Source: a virus
Length of the DNA: 26,383 nucleotides
Reading direction: 5' to 3' (one strand)
IMG/VR virus record: IMGVR_UViG_3300043409_000106
Location: 1 to 26,383 of that record
Shown here: positions 1-5,492 of the stretch, piece by piece
Layout of the letters: every line of letters begins with the position of its first letter
Position numbering within the stretch: the stretch's first letter is position 1
Position numbers and translations under genes: made by a program
Notes under the pieces: generated by a model
Databases searched by the model: none
The model's input: only the letters and a program-made list of their open reading frames with translations
What the model was told of the DNA's origin: nothing

Positions 1-28
1 TTTCAGCATCCGTCCATTTTGTTATCAT
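1..28 (-). CDS. 5' end of a divergently transcribed gene (partial)
   Basis: An ATG at 28 on the minus strand is preceded by an AGGGAAAATA ribosome binding site and opens a frame that runs off the left edge (MITKWTDAE...). It would be transcribed away from the early operon, making the stretch between 28 and 89 a divergent control region. Only nine residues are visible, so the product cannot be named. A Trp near the N-terminus after basic residues occurs in phage HNH or Myb-like DNA-binding proteins, but that is a guess. The good ribosome binding site is the main support. Confidence 0.35.
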
Positions 29-88
29 TATTTTCCCTATAGGCTTAAACTAATTATCAACATCTTATTCTATAGTTAAAATTAAAAG

Positions 89-117
89 TTTACAAGAATG
101 AAGTTGTAATACATAAT
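89..117 (+). promoter_or_regulatory. sigma70-type promoter for the rightward early operon
   Basis: TTTACA (89-94) and CATAAT (112-117) are separated by 17 bases; each matches five of six consensus positions. The surroundings are very AT-rich. Initiation would fall near 124, giving a leader of about 150 bases before the DUF1376 gene. TAATAC at 114-119 is an alternative -10 box with a poorer 19-base spacer. It is the best promoter-like site noticed in the window, and no gene occupies it. Confidence 0.55.
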
Positions 118-163
118 ACTCATATCAGGATTGATAAACCTGACCAACAGAGAGGGATTCATA

Positions 164-259
164 ATGCAATTCAGTATTTTTTTCGGTGAGATAAGGGCAT
201 ACAGCCTACCCCTTTCTAAAGTTGTAAGCCTGTCGGTTTATCCCCGGCTCTCACCGTAA
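164..259 (+). CDS. 31-codon leader reading frame
   Basis: An ATG at 164 lies seven bases downstream of GAGGG (152-156), a better-placed ribosome binding site than that of many larger genes here. The frame encodes 31 residues (starts MQFSIFFGEIR, ends YPRLSP) and stops at 257-259, directly against the ribosome binding site of the DUF1376 gene. It has no recognisable domain. It could be a real small protein, or a leader peptide whose translation opens or closes the hairpin that spans 184-256. A chance frame in an untranslated leader is equally possible. Confidence 0.35.
   Translation: MQFSIFFGEIRAYSLPLSKVVSLSVYPRLSP
184..256 (+). promoter_or_regulatory. long-range inverted repeat in the early mRNA leader
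   Basis: CGGTGAGA (184-191) pairs perfectly with TCTCACCG (249-256), enclosing 57 bases. A smaller AAGGG (193-197)/CCCTT (210-214) stem lies inside. The 3' arm ends two bases before the AAAGGA ribosome binding site of the next gene at 258-263. The layout suits a folded leader controlling that gene. I do not recognise it as a named riboswitch family. It overlaps the 31-codon frame. Confidence 0.35.
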
Positions 260-270
260 AGGATATTGAT

Positions 271-1095
271 ATGCACTACTATAAATTCGATATTTCGGCG
301 TGGGCAATACATACAGCCCATTTGACCTTGGAGGAGGAGGCGGTCTATTTTAGGCTGATAAACTTCTACTACGACACCGAGCTTCCGATCCCGACCGACC
401 CTTCCGCAGCACTCCGAAAACTAAGACTCTCTAAACATTCCAGCATAGCAAAAGTAATATTATCAGAATTTTTCGAATTGTTGCCGGACGGTTGGCATCA
501 CAATAGATGTGACAAAGAGCTGGCTACATATCACGGAATGGCTGAAAGAGCCAGACAGGTAGGGAAGTTGGGAGGTAGACCGAAGATACCAAAAGAAACC
601 GATCCGGTTCCGGCAGATAACCCAGATATAACCCTAACTAAGAACTACGAACTAGGAACTACTAACTATAAACTACCCTCTCCGAACGAGAGGGAGCCGG
701 AGGTCGATCTTGTAGACTTCAGACCCTCAACTATTACAGCAATAACTGTAGCATTGCGATCTCTCGGAGTGCGGAACATCATCCAGACTCACCCTCACTT
801 TGTCAGACTTGTCGCGGAAGGCGCGGAGGTTCAAGAATTCATAGACGCTGGCAAAATGGCGATGAGTTCCGGGAAGCCGTTTGCATACGTTGTCGCCATA
901 GTCAAAAGGCAGCGGGAGGAGATGCAGCAAGCGATAAAGGATACGCCCACGCAGCCCGTAGGCAAAATACAGAATTGGATGGAGAGTTTAGAGTTAACGC
1001 ACCAAAGATGTAAACAGGAAGGGGTAGAAGTTATTGACGATCTCAGACAATTAAGGATAAATCTAAATGACCACATACAGTCGCAATACAGATAG
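271..1095 (+). CDS. DUF1376 (YdaU-like) phage replication-type protein
   Basis: The first 90 residues match the DUF1376 pattern: MHYYKFDIS at the start, 'AHLTLEEEAVYFRLINFYYD' (residues 16-35), 'PIPTDPSAALRKLRL', and a conserved Trp-His-Asn-Arg-Cys-Asp segment near 75-80. Members of this family usually sit in phage replication modules and are thought to act as replication initiation or DNA-binding proteins with a winged-helix-like N-terminus. A 'GKLGGRPK' hinge near residue 98 is followed by a variable linker and a helical C-terminal half. The start has AAAGGA at 258-263, eight bases upstream. It is the first large gene of the early operon and overlaps the next gene by 29 bases. The exact biochemical role is inferred from family and context only. 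Confidence 0.85.
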   Translation: MHYYKFDISAWAIHTAHLTLEEEAVYFRLINFYYDTELPIPTDPSAALRKLRLSKHSSIAKVILSEFFELLPDGWHHNRCDKELATYHGMAERARQVGKLGGRPKIPKETDPVPADNPDITLTKNYELGTTNYKLPSPNEREPEVDLVDFRPSTITAITVALRSLGVRNIIQTHPHFVRLVAEGAEVQEFIDAGKMAMSSGKPFAYVVAIVKRQREEMQQAIKDTPTQPVGKIQNWMESLELTHQRCKQEGVEVIDDLRQLRINLNDHIQSQYR

Positions 1096-1330
1096 ACCAA
1101 CAGACAGACCCGTTGAGCTGTGCGAGGATAAGTTTTGCCATTCCCAAGCGATACTATTGGCAGGTGGATACAGCTACTGCCGGGAACACTATGACAACTA
1201 TTTCCATACTCAGGCTCTGATCTGGAACAGAGAGAACGGCTTGGACACGGTAGAAAAGCGCAAGGAATATCTCTCAAATAGAATCCGTGGAGTTCTGGCT
1301 ACCAAAAAGGTGACCACATGGGAGATATAA
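1067..1330 (+). CDS. small Cys/His-rich (zinc-type) phage protein
   Basis: This 87-residue protein carries a C-x4-C ... C-x2-H arrangement (Cys19, Cys24, Cys38, His41) typical of a small zinc ribbon or finger. A helical C-terminal part follows with the phrase 'WNRENGLDTVEKRKEYL', seen in small phage proteins next to replication genes. The ATG at 1067 follows AAGGA (1052-1056). The gene starts inside the preceding gene in another frame (29-base overlap) and overlaps the next by 13 bases, so translation is probably coupled. The repeated TDRP residues at 8-15 come from a short direct DNA repeat. The function is unknown; DNA or RNA binding is a guess from the metal site. Confidence 0.72.
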   Translation: MTTYSRNTDRPTDRPVELCEDKFCHSQAILLAGGYSYCREHYDNYFHTQALIWNRENGLDTVEKRKEYLSNRIRGVLATKKVTTWEI

Positions 1331-1659
1331 AAGAAGACATAAGTCCTTTCAAAGCCCTTGATTTTATCAGAGACCACGCCAAAAAATACGCACACGCCAA
1401 GGCAGACGTACTCTACCTGTCGGAGTTCAGAAAGACAAAGAAGGCTTTGCTGATGATCGAGTCGGACGCTAAAACCGAAAGTGCAAAAGAAAGTTACGCA
1501 TACGCCCATGTTGATTACATAAAACATCTTGAGGCTTTACGGGAGGCGATATCAATTTCAGAACAACTGAGATGGCAGTTTGTAGCGGCAGAAGCCAAGA
1601 TAGAGGTATGGCGTAGCCTTGAGGCTTCCGCACGAATTGAAGTTAAATCCACATCATAG
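1318..1659 (+). CDS. conserved helical phage protein of unknown function
   Basis: This 113-residue, mostly alpha-helical, charged protein has the phrases 'YLSEFRKTKKALLM' and, near the C-terminus, 'EQLRWQFVAAEAKIEVWRSL'. I recognise this pattern from small proteins in the replication/recombination cassettes of many proteobacterial phages, where no activity has been assigned as far as I know. The ATG at 1318 is preceded by AAGGTGACCAC and overlaps the end of the previous gene by 13 bases. The stop codon at 1657-1659 overlaps an AGGAG that appears to serve a 10-codon frame downstream. A coiled-coil or accessory role in replication is possible, but nothing in the sequence proves it. Confidence 0.75.
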   Translation: MGDIKEDISPFKALDFIRDHAKKYAHAKADVLYLSEFRKTKKALLMIESDAKTESAKESYAYAHVDYIKHLEALREAISISEQLRWQFVAAEAKIEVWRSLEASARIEVKSTS

Positions 1660-1667
1660 GAGATTAT

Positions 1668-1700
1668 ATGCAGCCATTTATACAGATAAACATTAATTAA
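1668..1700 (+). other. 10-codon mini reading frame with strong ribosome binding site
   Basis: AGGAG (1658-1662) lies five bases before an ATG at 1668 that opens a frame of only ten residues (MQPFIQININ) ending in TAA at 1698-1700. It fills the gap before the Ref-like gene, whose own start is a TTG. It may be a leader helping to load ribosomes for that gene, a remnant of a lost gene, or chance. No protein function is claimed. Confidence 0.22.
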
Positions 1701-1713
1701 ATGGAGTCATTAG

Positions 1714-2007
1714 TTGAGTAAGACAAAACAACAGGCGTATTATGACAAGCTGGCGCAAATAGGTTGTATTCTCTGTCTGCATAAAGGCATTGAAGATACT
1801 CCGGCTCAAATGCACCACATCATTCGCAATGGTATTCCGCGTGATAAATCTCCGGTCATACCGTTGTGTTACGAACATCATCAAGGAAAGACTGGAGTAC
1901 ATGGACTGCGAAGCCGAGGTTTCACAAAGCTCCACGGGGTCAGCGAGGAAACGTTATTGAGCTTTTTAATCTTGGTTATGGGTGGGAAACATGACAACGA
2001 AATATAA
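1714..2007 (+). CDS. Ref-like HNH family nuclease
   Basis: This 97-residue protein has a zinc/HNH layout: Cys18-x2-Cys21, a His34-His35 pair, 'VIPLCYEHHQG' with Cys52, His55 and His56, then 'GVHG' and a Phe-x3-His motif (Phe70, His74). The order matches the core of the phage P1 Ref family (RecA-dependent HNH nucleases, recombination enhancement function), found in many phage ninR-like regions. Compared with P1 Ref the N-terminus is short, as in most phage homologues. The start is TTG at 1714, supported by GGAG at 1703-1706; no ATG fits in frame. A role in recombination or DNA processing is inferred. A plain HNH endonuclease is the alternative. Confidence 0.75.
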   Translation: MSKTKQQAYYDKLAQIGCILCLHKGIEDTPAQMHHIIRNGIPRDKSPVIPLCYEHHQGKTGVHGLRSRGFTKLHGVSEETLLSFLILVMGGKHDNEI

Positions 2008-2110
2008 GCGGAAACTATTGGCGTGTGACGGGTTAATTATGTTTCTTGCGGTCGTTCCAGTAATTGTAATCGTGGCAATTATTGGATACCTGATCGGACT
2101 ATTAATATAG
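1991..2110 (+). CDS. 39-residue single-span membrane peptide
   Basis: A short frame starts at ATG 1991 inside the end of the Ref-like gene (17-base overlap), with GGTGGG just upstream as ribosome binding site. It has a basic N-terminus (MTTKYKRKLL) followed by an almost uninterrupted hydrophobic stretch (residues 15-39, with VVPVIVIVAIIGYLIGLLI at the end) and a TAG stop. This composition is not random and fits a positive-inside single-pass inner-membrane peptide. Many phages carry such peptides at early operon ends. The function is unknown; a host-takeover, superinfection or lysis-related role cannot be told apart. Confidence 0.55.
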   Translation: MTTKYKRKLLACDGLIMFLAVVPVIVIVAIIGYLIGLLI

Positions 2111-2114
2111 TAAA

Positions 2115-2200
2115 TAAGTTAGGCGGCAGATACAGAGTTAACTGGGCTTCCCGACAGGACTCTGTAAATGTTTTTGGCTATGTCCTCCTAGCCCAACTTA
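2115..2200. repeat. nested inverted repeats in the convergent intergenic region
   Basis: TAAGTTAGGC (2115-2124) and GCCCAACTTA (2191-2200) form an outer 10-base inverted repeat with one mismatch, which becomes a G-U pair in minus-strand RNA. It encloses the 8-bp stem at 2131-2166 and a GGCTA/TAGCC stem (2176-2180 with 2189-2193). The last stem competes with the outer one, and the outer repeat includes the endolysin stop codon. The arrangement suggests a bidirectional transcription end or a protected 3' RNA end for the late mRNA. Confidence 0.4.
2131..2175 (+). terminator. probable intrinsic terminator of the early operon
   Basis: TACAGAGT (2131-2138) pairs perfectly with ACTCTGTA (2159-2166), with a further GGG/CCC pairing possible in the loop. 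Four bases later comes TTTTT (2171-2175). It sits 20 bases after the last plus-strand stop and before the convergent end of the late operon, where a terminator is expected. The U-tract is short and slightly separated from the stem, so strength is uncertain. Confidence 0.5.
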
Positions 2201-2632
2201 ATCGTAAGACCTTGTTCCGGCACTATCAATAATCAATCCGCTTCGTCTTGGCTTGAACTCAAGCAGCGGAATAGAGATATGAGTCCAGCTATTGAACTCC
2301 AAAATTACTTGGTCGTATTCTAATTTGGATTTTATTAGCCTCTCGCAGACTTGACGAGGGGTAAGTCCTTTTACCTTAATATCTACCGCGCAACCAATCC
2401 TATGCTGGCTTGTGTCCTTACTTCCGATTGCATCGTTAACTTGCTTACACCTATAACCAGACGTGATCGTAATAGGTTTGTTCCACAGCGTGATCCGCAC
2501 CTTCTCTAAAAACGCCGCCAGTCGCAAAAGATTAGCGGTGTGGTCAGCATTAGGTGTATTGTCCCACCCGCGCCGAGCCGCAACGTCTGAAGCGGTCATT
2601 TCTTGTAGTGTAAAGTGTGGGCTGAGTTTCAT
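2198..2632 (-). CDS. peptidase M15-type endolysin (D-Ala-D-Ala / L-Ala-D-Glu peptidase fold)
   Basis: This 144-residue protein matches the Peptidase_M15_3 family used by phages to cut the peptide part of peptidoglycan. The sequence shows 'HFTLQEMTAS' at the N-terminus, 'ITSGYRC' (56-62), the zinc motif S-x-H-x6-D (Ser75, His77, Asp84) in 'SQHRIGCAVDI', and the third ligand in 'WTHISI' (His118). Length is normal for a single-domain enzyme, with no cell-wall binding domain and no signal peptide, so it should need a holin. The ATG overlaps the i-spanin stop as ATGA. It is the last gene of the late operon. Endopeptidase activity is inferred from the family. Confidence 0.9.
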   Translation of the reverse strand: MKLSPHFTLQEMTASDVAARRGWDNTPNADHTANLLRLAAFLEKVRITLWNKPITITSGYRCKQVNDAIGSKDTSQHRIGCAVDIKVKGLTPRQVCERLIKSKLEYDQVILEFNSWTHISIPLLEFKPRRSGLIIDSAGTRSYD

Positions 2633-2855
2633 TCGATTTTAGCCTGTTGCCTGATCCAGTCTTGCAAGGACTGTAGTTGTAAGATATTTTCTTGGCACGA
2701 ACCGTAATTGGTTCCGATAGTTTCGGCAGCATCTTTAATTGTAGTGGTTTCTGCATTAGCAAAGTCGGTGGATGAGGGAACGGTGTTCGAGGCGGCAGAG
2801 TCGTGGAACACCCGAAAGCTAGAAGGCAGAATAATGTTATCGTCCACTTTTGCAT
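2550..2855 (-). CDS. Rz1-like outer-membrane spanin lipoprotein (overlapping gene)
   Basis: This frame encodes 101 residues beginning with a short basic/hydrophobic signal and a lipoprotein box, 'LLAFGC' (Cys16 the lipidation site). A proline-rich stretch (PP-R-TPFPHPP, residues 21-30) follows, the usual signature of o-spanins. GGGAG lies ten bases before its ATG. It starts inside the i-spanin gene in a different frame, as Rz1 does in Rz, and continues 80 bases beyond it into the endolysin gene. Family knowledge says o-spanin and i-spanin bridge the periplasm and fuse the membranes in the last step of lysis. The lipobox is slightly unusual (Phe at -2). Confidence 0.7.
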   Translation of the reverse strand: MQKWTITLFCLLAFGCSTTLPPRTPFPHPPTLLMQKPLQLKMLPKLSEPITVRAKKISYNYSPCKTGSGNRLKSNETQPTLYTTRNDRFRRCGSARVGQYT

Positions 2856-3111
2856 TTGTTAGTATCTCCCGCGACCGCTTCTGTACTTGTCCAACAGCTT
2901 TTGTGTAATTCGTGACGACTTTATCAGTAACCAGCACCTGTTCCGAGACTGCTTGTATCGTATGTGTCTGGGACTCAATTACAGCCTCTCTACAGGACGC
3001 TTCGCCAATTCTGATGCCCTGATAAACCCCTGCGCCAAATAACGCCACCACGAGCATTATGACAGCCCCAATCTTGGTGGCAAGTGGAAGTGCTAACAAA
3101 AACTGTATCAT
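2629..3111 (-). CDS. Rz-like inner-membrane spanin
   Basis: This 160-residue protein has one N-terminal transmembrane segment (about residues 13-32, rich in Ala/Val/Gly). A periplasmic helical domain follows, and the C-terminal pattern 'YGSCQENILQLQSLQDWI' is common to phage Rz-like i-spanins. Together with the embedded o-spanin it should form the spanin complex that disrupts the outer membrane of a Gram-negative host. The ATG overlaps the stop of the endolysin gene at the 3' side and the holin-like gene at the 5' side (both ATGA), so the lysis genes are translationally coupled. Confidence 0.82.
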   Translation of the reverse strand: MIQFLLALPLATKIGAVIMLVVALFGAGVYQGIRIGEASCREAVIESQTHTIQAVSEQVLVTDKVVTNYTKAVGQVQKRSREILTNAKVDDNIILPSSFRVFHDSAASNTVPSSTDFANAETTTIKDAAETIGTNYGSCQENILQLQSLQDWIRQQAKIE

Positions 3112-3296
3112 TCAAGAGATTGGTTCGTTTTGAATCTCAAAATAATGTTTCCCGCGCTGCTAACGAAAACCATCCCGGCATAGACGAGCGGAGGGATAAA
3201 AAGGGAAAAGGTAGTTGCGCCCAGTTCGATCAATGCTAGTGTAAGAATTAATAGTCCGTTCCACCAAAGCGTCTTTGATCTCCGGGCCTTTTTCAC
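3108..3296 (-). CDS. small two-span membrane protein, probable holin
   Basis: This 62-residue protein has a basic N-terminus (KKARRSK) and two hydrophobic segments (about 12-32 and 34-55) separated by a short turn with PP, then a short charged tail ending KTNQSLE. Its size, topology and place directly before spanins and endolysin fit a holin or holin-like pore protein. The start is GTG at 3296 with only a distant GGCGG upstream. It overlaps the stop of an 11-codon frame (GTGA), suggesting reinitiation from a much stronger upstream ribosome binding site. The holin assignment comes from topology and context, not a family signature. Confidence 0.6.
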   Translation of the reverse strand: MKKARRSKTLWWNGLLILTLALIELGATTFSLFIPPLVYAGMVFVSSAGNIILRFKTNQSLE

Positions 3297-3328
3297 GGGA
3301 AGTTGCCGCCTATAGCATAATTAGTCAT
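3293..3328 (-). CDS. 11-codon mini-cistron coupling two lysis-region genes
   Basis: AAAGGAGG, the strongest Shine-Dalgarno sequence in the window, lies four bases before an ATG at 3328 that encodes only MTNYAIGGNFP. The ATG overlaps the stop of the 77-residue gene (ATGA) and its own TGA overlaps the GTG start of the holin-like gene (GTGA). The perfect fit at both ends suggests a translated spacer that hands ribosomes to the weakly started holin-like gene. It may have no product function. Confidence 0.3.
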   Translation of the reverse strand: MTNYAIGGNFP

Positions 3329-3558
3329 TTATCCTCCTTTGCATCCAGTTTGATAAAAATCCGTTCCAGCGTGACATCAATTTTATCAAAGCGGGACTGG
3401 ATGTCATCCTTCCGACTGTAATTACTTGGCAAGCAGACTTCTATTTTTTGAATGTCGGCCTTCAGTTTTTCGACCGCATCCCATAGAGTACGGCAGAGCC
3501 ATCCAATAACCGCCAAACCCGCGCCAGATCCTAGATTTATAAGCGTTTGAGCGTCCAT
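3325..3558 (-). CDS. membrane-anchored coiled-coil protein of the lysis region
   Basis: This 77-residue protein has an N-terminal hydrophobic segment (about residues 8-26, 'LGSGAGLAVIGWLCRTLW') followed by a charged helical region with heptad-like spacing and a lysine/aspartate-rich end. Small phage proteins with one span plus a coiled coil, next to holin and spanin genes, are often annotated as holin accessory, XhlA-like or antiholin proteins. The ATG overlaps the stop of the upstream 36-codon gene (TAATG) and has no clear ribosome binding site, so coupling is likely. Exact role unknown. Confidence 0.65.
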   Translation of the reverse strand: MDAQTLINLGSGAGLAVIGWLCRTLWDAVEKLKADIQKIEVCLPSNYSRKDDIQSRFDKIDVTLERIFIKLDAKEDK

Positions 3559-3668
3559 TATGTTGGGTAGACCAAGTCAACATTGGTTCCGACAGTCAAC
3601 CCAACCAAAAACACTACGGAAGTCCCGCTCGTCAATGGTTGGTCTATGAAGTCTTGATTAATTGTCAT
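3558..3668 (-). CDS. 36-residue protein of unknown function
   Basis: A small frame begins at ATG 3668, overlapping the stop of the upstream gene as ATGA, and ends with a TAA at 3558-3560 that overlaps the next start as TAATG. It encodes 36 residues (MTINQDFIDQPL..., then a Val/Leu/Gly/Thr-rich stretch, ending DLVYPT). It would look like a 110-base gap if ignored, in an operon that has almost no gaps. The composition suggests beta structure, perhaps a small particle-associated peptide. No family is recognised and it has no strong ribosome binding site of its own. Confidence 0.55.
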   Translation of the reverse strand: MTINQDFIDQPLTSGTSVVFLVGLTVGTNVDLVYPT

Positions 3669-3949
3669 AGCAACCGCACTCTGAGTAATGCCTGTGCCTC
3701 TTTATATGCTGCAATTCTCACCGTATCGCCCTCTACTACCGCGCGTATGATCTTGAGATCGGCAGCGGCTAGTGCGGCGAGGATGGGAGCGTTTAGATCA
3801 TCCTTGGATGGTAGGTCAGCAGGTGTTGGCGTGTTGCCTTCTGAAATCCATTTGAGATACTTGGCATAGTCCCTGTTTTGTGGGTCAGACGGAATGATCG
3901 CATTATCTGATAAGCGAGTGATTGAGTCTGTGAGAGTTAGTTTATACAT
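3665..3949 (-). CDS. small tail-fibre-associated protein
   Basis: This 94-residue protein contains 'DPQNRDYAKYLKWISEGNTPTPADLP' split over residues 22-47. That phrase (non-start xYxxYLxWxxEGNTPxPAD) recurs in small proteins encoded next to phage tail fibres, and in tail fibre assembly-like or XkdW-like proteins. The C-terminal half is an Ala/Leu-rich helix. It lies directly after the large distal fibre gene (one-base junction at 3949), which supports a role in fibre assembly or capping. Such proteins are poorly studied, so function is inferred from position. Confidence 0.68.
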   Translation of the reverse strand: MYKLTLTDSITRLSDNAIIPSDPQNRDYAKYLKWISEGNTPTPADLPSKDDLNAPILAALAAADLKIIRAVVEGDTVRIAAYKEAQALLRVRLL

Positions 3950-5490
3950 TATAATTCCGCCTGTAGTGTTATTGTGTTAGAGGCATTAGTTGTCTGCGAG
4001 AAAGTCAAAGTATCGGCTGTCGTATTTGTAGAAGCAAATCCTGCTCCACCCCCTGCGATAGTCGGGATAGCCCTCATGTTAATCGGAATGGATGCTGGTG
4101 TTGCTGTTGCTGGAACTCGCAGCACTCGTGTTTGATAATATCTCTGACATAATGCTAATTCTTGCTGAACGCTTCTAACGTCATAAGCAGTAGCGACCTG
4201 TCCGGCTTCTAGTTGTATTAATGCAATCTTAAAGACGTTAGTATTAGCGTCCATTGCGTTAACTTGGTTTGATGAAGCAAGAAAAGCACCAGCCGCCCAC
4301 GCCCCTGCGGTGGTTTTGAATGTTGTGCCACACATCAAGGCAAAGTATAGATAAATACCTGCACTGGTGCCGTTTTCCCATGTCCCAGTCGTATCGACTG
4401 CAATGGTTATTGTTTTGTATTCCCAAGTGTTTGTTACGTTAATCGTGTATTCTGCAACATAAGACCTGTTGGCAGCATTATTTTGTAGTGCAACAGAATG
4501 AATACCTGTTTTAGTTCCTTTTACCCAGAAAGATAAGGTAACGTAGCGGGTGCCAGTTTGACCAAAACCAAAAGAGGCGGTGTTATACCCCTCTAATCCT
4601 TGGTATATAGACCAATAATCACCAGCGGCGATTGATGAGTCAACTGTAGTGCACGCAATGCTTAGGCAAGACTGAGTATATATTCCGGCTTCTGTCGCGG
4701 TAGGGGCATCTGTTGCTTTTGACATTGTATTGACCGCGGCTGAAACATACCAACTCCACCACCTATCGGCGGTTACAACACCATTAGCTACCGCAACAAA
4801 GCTAGTCCCCCGTTGCCAAGGATTAATAGTAAAGTCGCCGCCGATGATTTTGTTTTTGAAGCCGTTATATTGTATTCCAGTACAGTTAGATAAATTGCCT
4901 GATGTCGGAGTTCCTAATGCACCATTGAACGTCACAGGCGCACCCGCCGAGCCTATTGCTACTCCGAGAGCCGTTAATACGTTAGCGCCAGTTGTTACTG
5001 TGGAAGGTGATGCACCTGCTCCACCGCCCACAACTAAAGCATTGGCGGCTAATGCTGCTGATGTTGCCCAAGTCGTACCAGATGAAAAGTATGGCACTCC
5101 TCCGCTCGTCCCCGCTACTGTAAGGGCTGGATCTGTTGTTGGGTTAGCAACGGATACGATGCCACCAGTAAATCCGACAGTCGTTACCGTACCCAAAGTG
5201 CTATTTGCGATAGTTATTGCGCCAGAGCCGTTGGTTACTGTTATTCCTGCGCCAGCCGTTAAAGTAGTCTTTGTTAACGTGTTTCCAGTTGTATTTCCTA
5301 TTAACAACTGCCCATTGATATAACTGGTTTGACCATTACCACCATGCAGCACAGCCAGCGTTCCCGTAGCGTTCCCAACATCGGTTGGATTTGTAGTCAC
5401 CCACGAAGTGCCATCCCATGTGTAAGTCAAACCATTAGCAGTATATGTCTGATTTATAGTGGGACTTGCTGGAAAGTCTAACGCTGCCAT
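3949..5490 (-). CDS. tail fibre / carbohydrate-binding appendage protein
   Basis: This 513-residue protein begins with a domain of the form DFPxSPxxxQxYTxNGxxYxWDGTSW (residues 5-30), common at the start of phage appendage proteins. A repetitive Thr/Gly/Ala-rich beta shaft follows (about 40-205, including 'LAVLHGGNGQTSYINGQLL'). The C-terminal module starts at 'NKIIGGDFTINPWQRG' (213-228) with ADRWW at 241-245 and a jelly-roll-like, carbohydrate-binding sandwich. The last 80 residues may form a tip. Such proteins bind host surface glycans. GGAG lies five bases before the ATG. It is the distal member of the adhesion locus. Confidence 0.78.
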   Translation of the reverse strand: MAALDFPASPTINQTYTANGLTYTWDGTSWVTTNPTDVGNATGTLAVLHGGNGQTSYINGQLLIGNTTGNTLTKTTLTAGAGITVTNGSGAITIANSTLGTVTTVGFTGGIVSVANPTTDPALTVAGTSGGVPYFSSGTTWATSAALAANALVVGGGAGASPSTVTTGANVLTALGVAIGSAGAPVTFNGALGTPTSGNLSNCTGIQYNGFKNKIIGGDFTINPWQRGTSFVAVANGVVTADRWWSWYVSAAVNTMSKATDAPTATEAGIYTQSCLSIACTTVDSSIAAGDYWSIYQGLEGYNTASFGFGQTGTRYVTLSFWVKGTKTGIHSVALQNNAANRSYVAEYTINVTNTWEYKTITIAVDTTGTWENGTSAGIYLYFALMCGTTFKTTAGAWAAGAFLASSNQVNAMDANTNVFKIALIQLEAGQVATAYDVRSVQQELALCQRYYQTRVLRVPATATPASIPINMRAIPTIAGGGAGFASTNTTADTLTFSQTTNASNTITLQAEL

Positions 5491-5492
5491 AA

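Noticed and set aside
831-1277. 148-codon minus-strand frame opposite the DUF1376 gene
   Set aside because: Cys/Ser-rich product, antisense to two genes with better starts and family support.
2115-2200. tRNA-like fold in the convergent intergenic region
   Set aside because: The outer 10-base stem suggested an acceptor arm, but there is no TTC-type T-loop, no proper D-arm and no plausible anticodon arm in either strand.
4730-5323. 197-codon plus-strand frame within the distal fibre gene
   Set aside because: Antisense shadow of a Thr/Gly/Ala repeat shaft, with low-complexity Val/Pro/Ala product and no operon on that strand.
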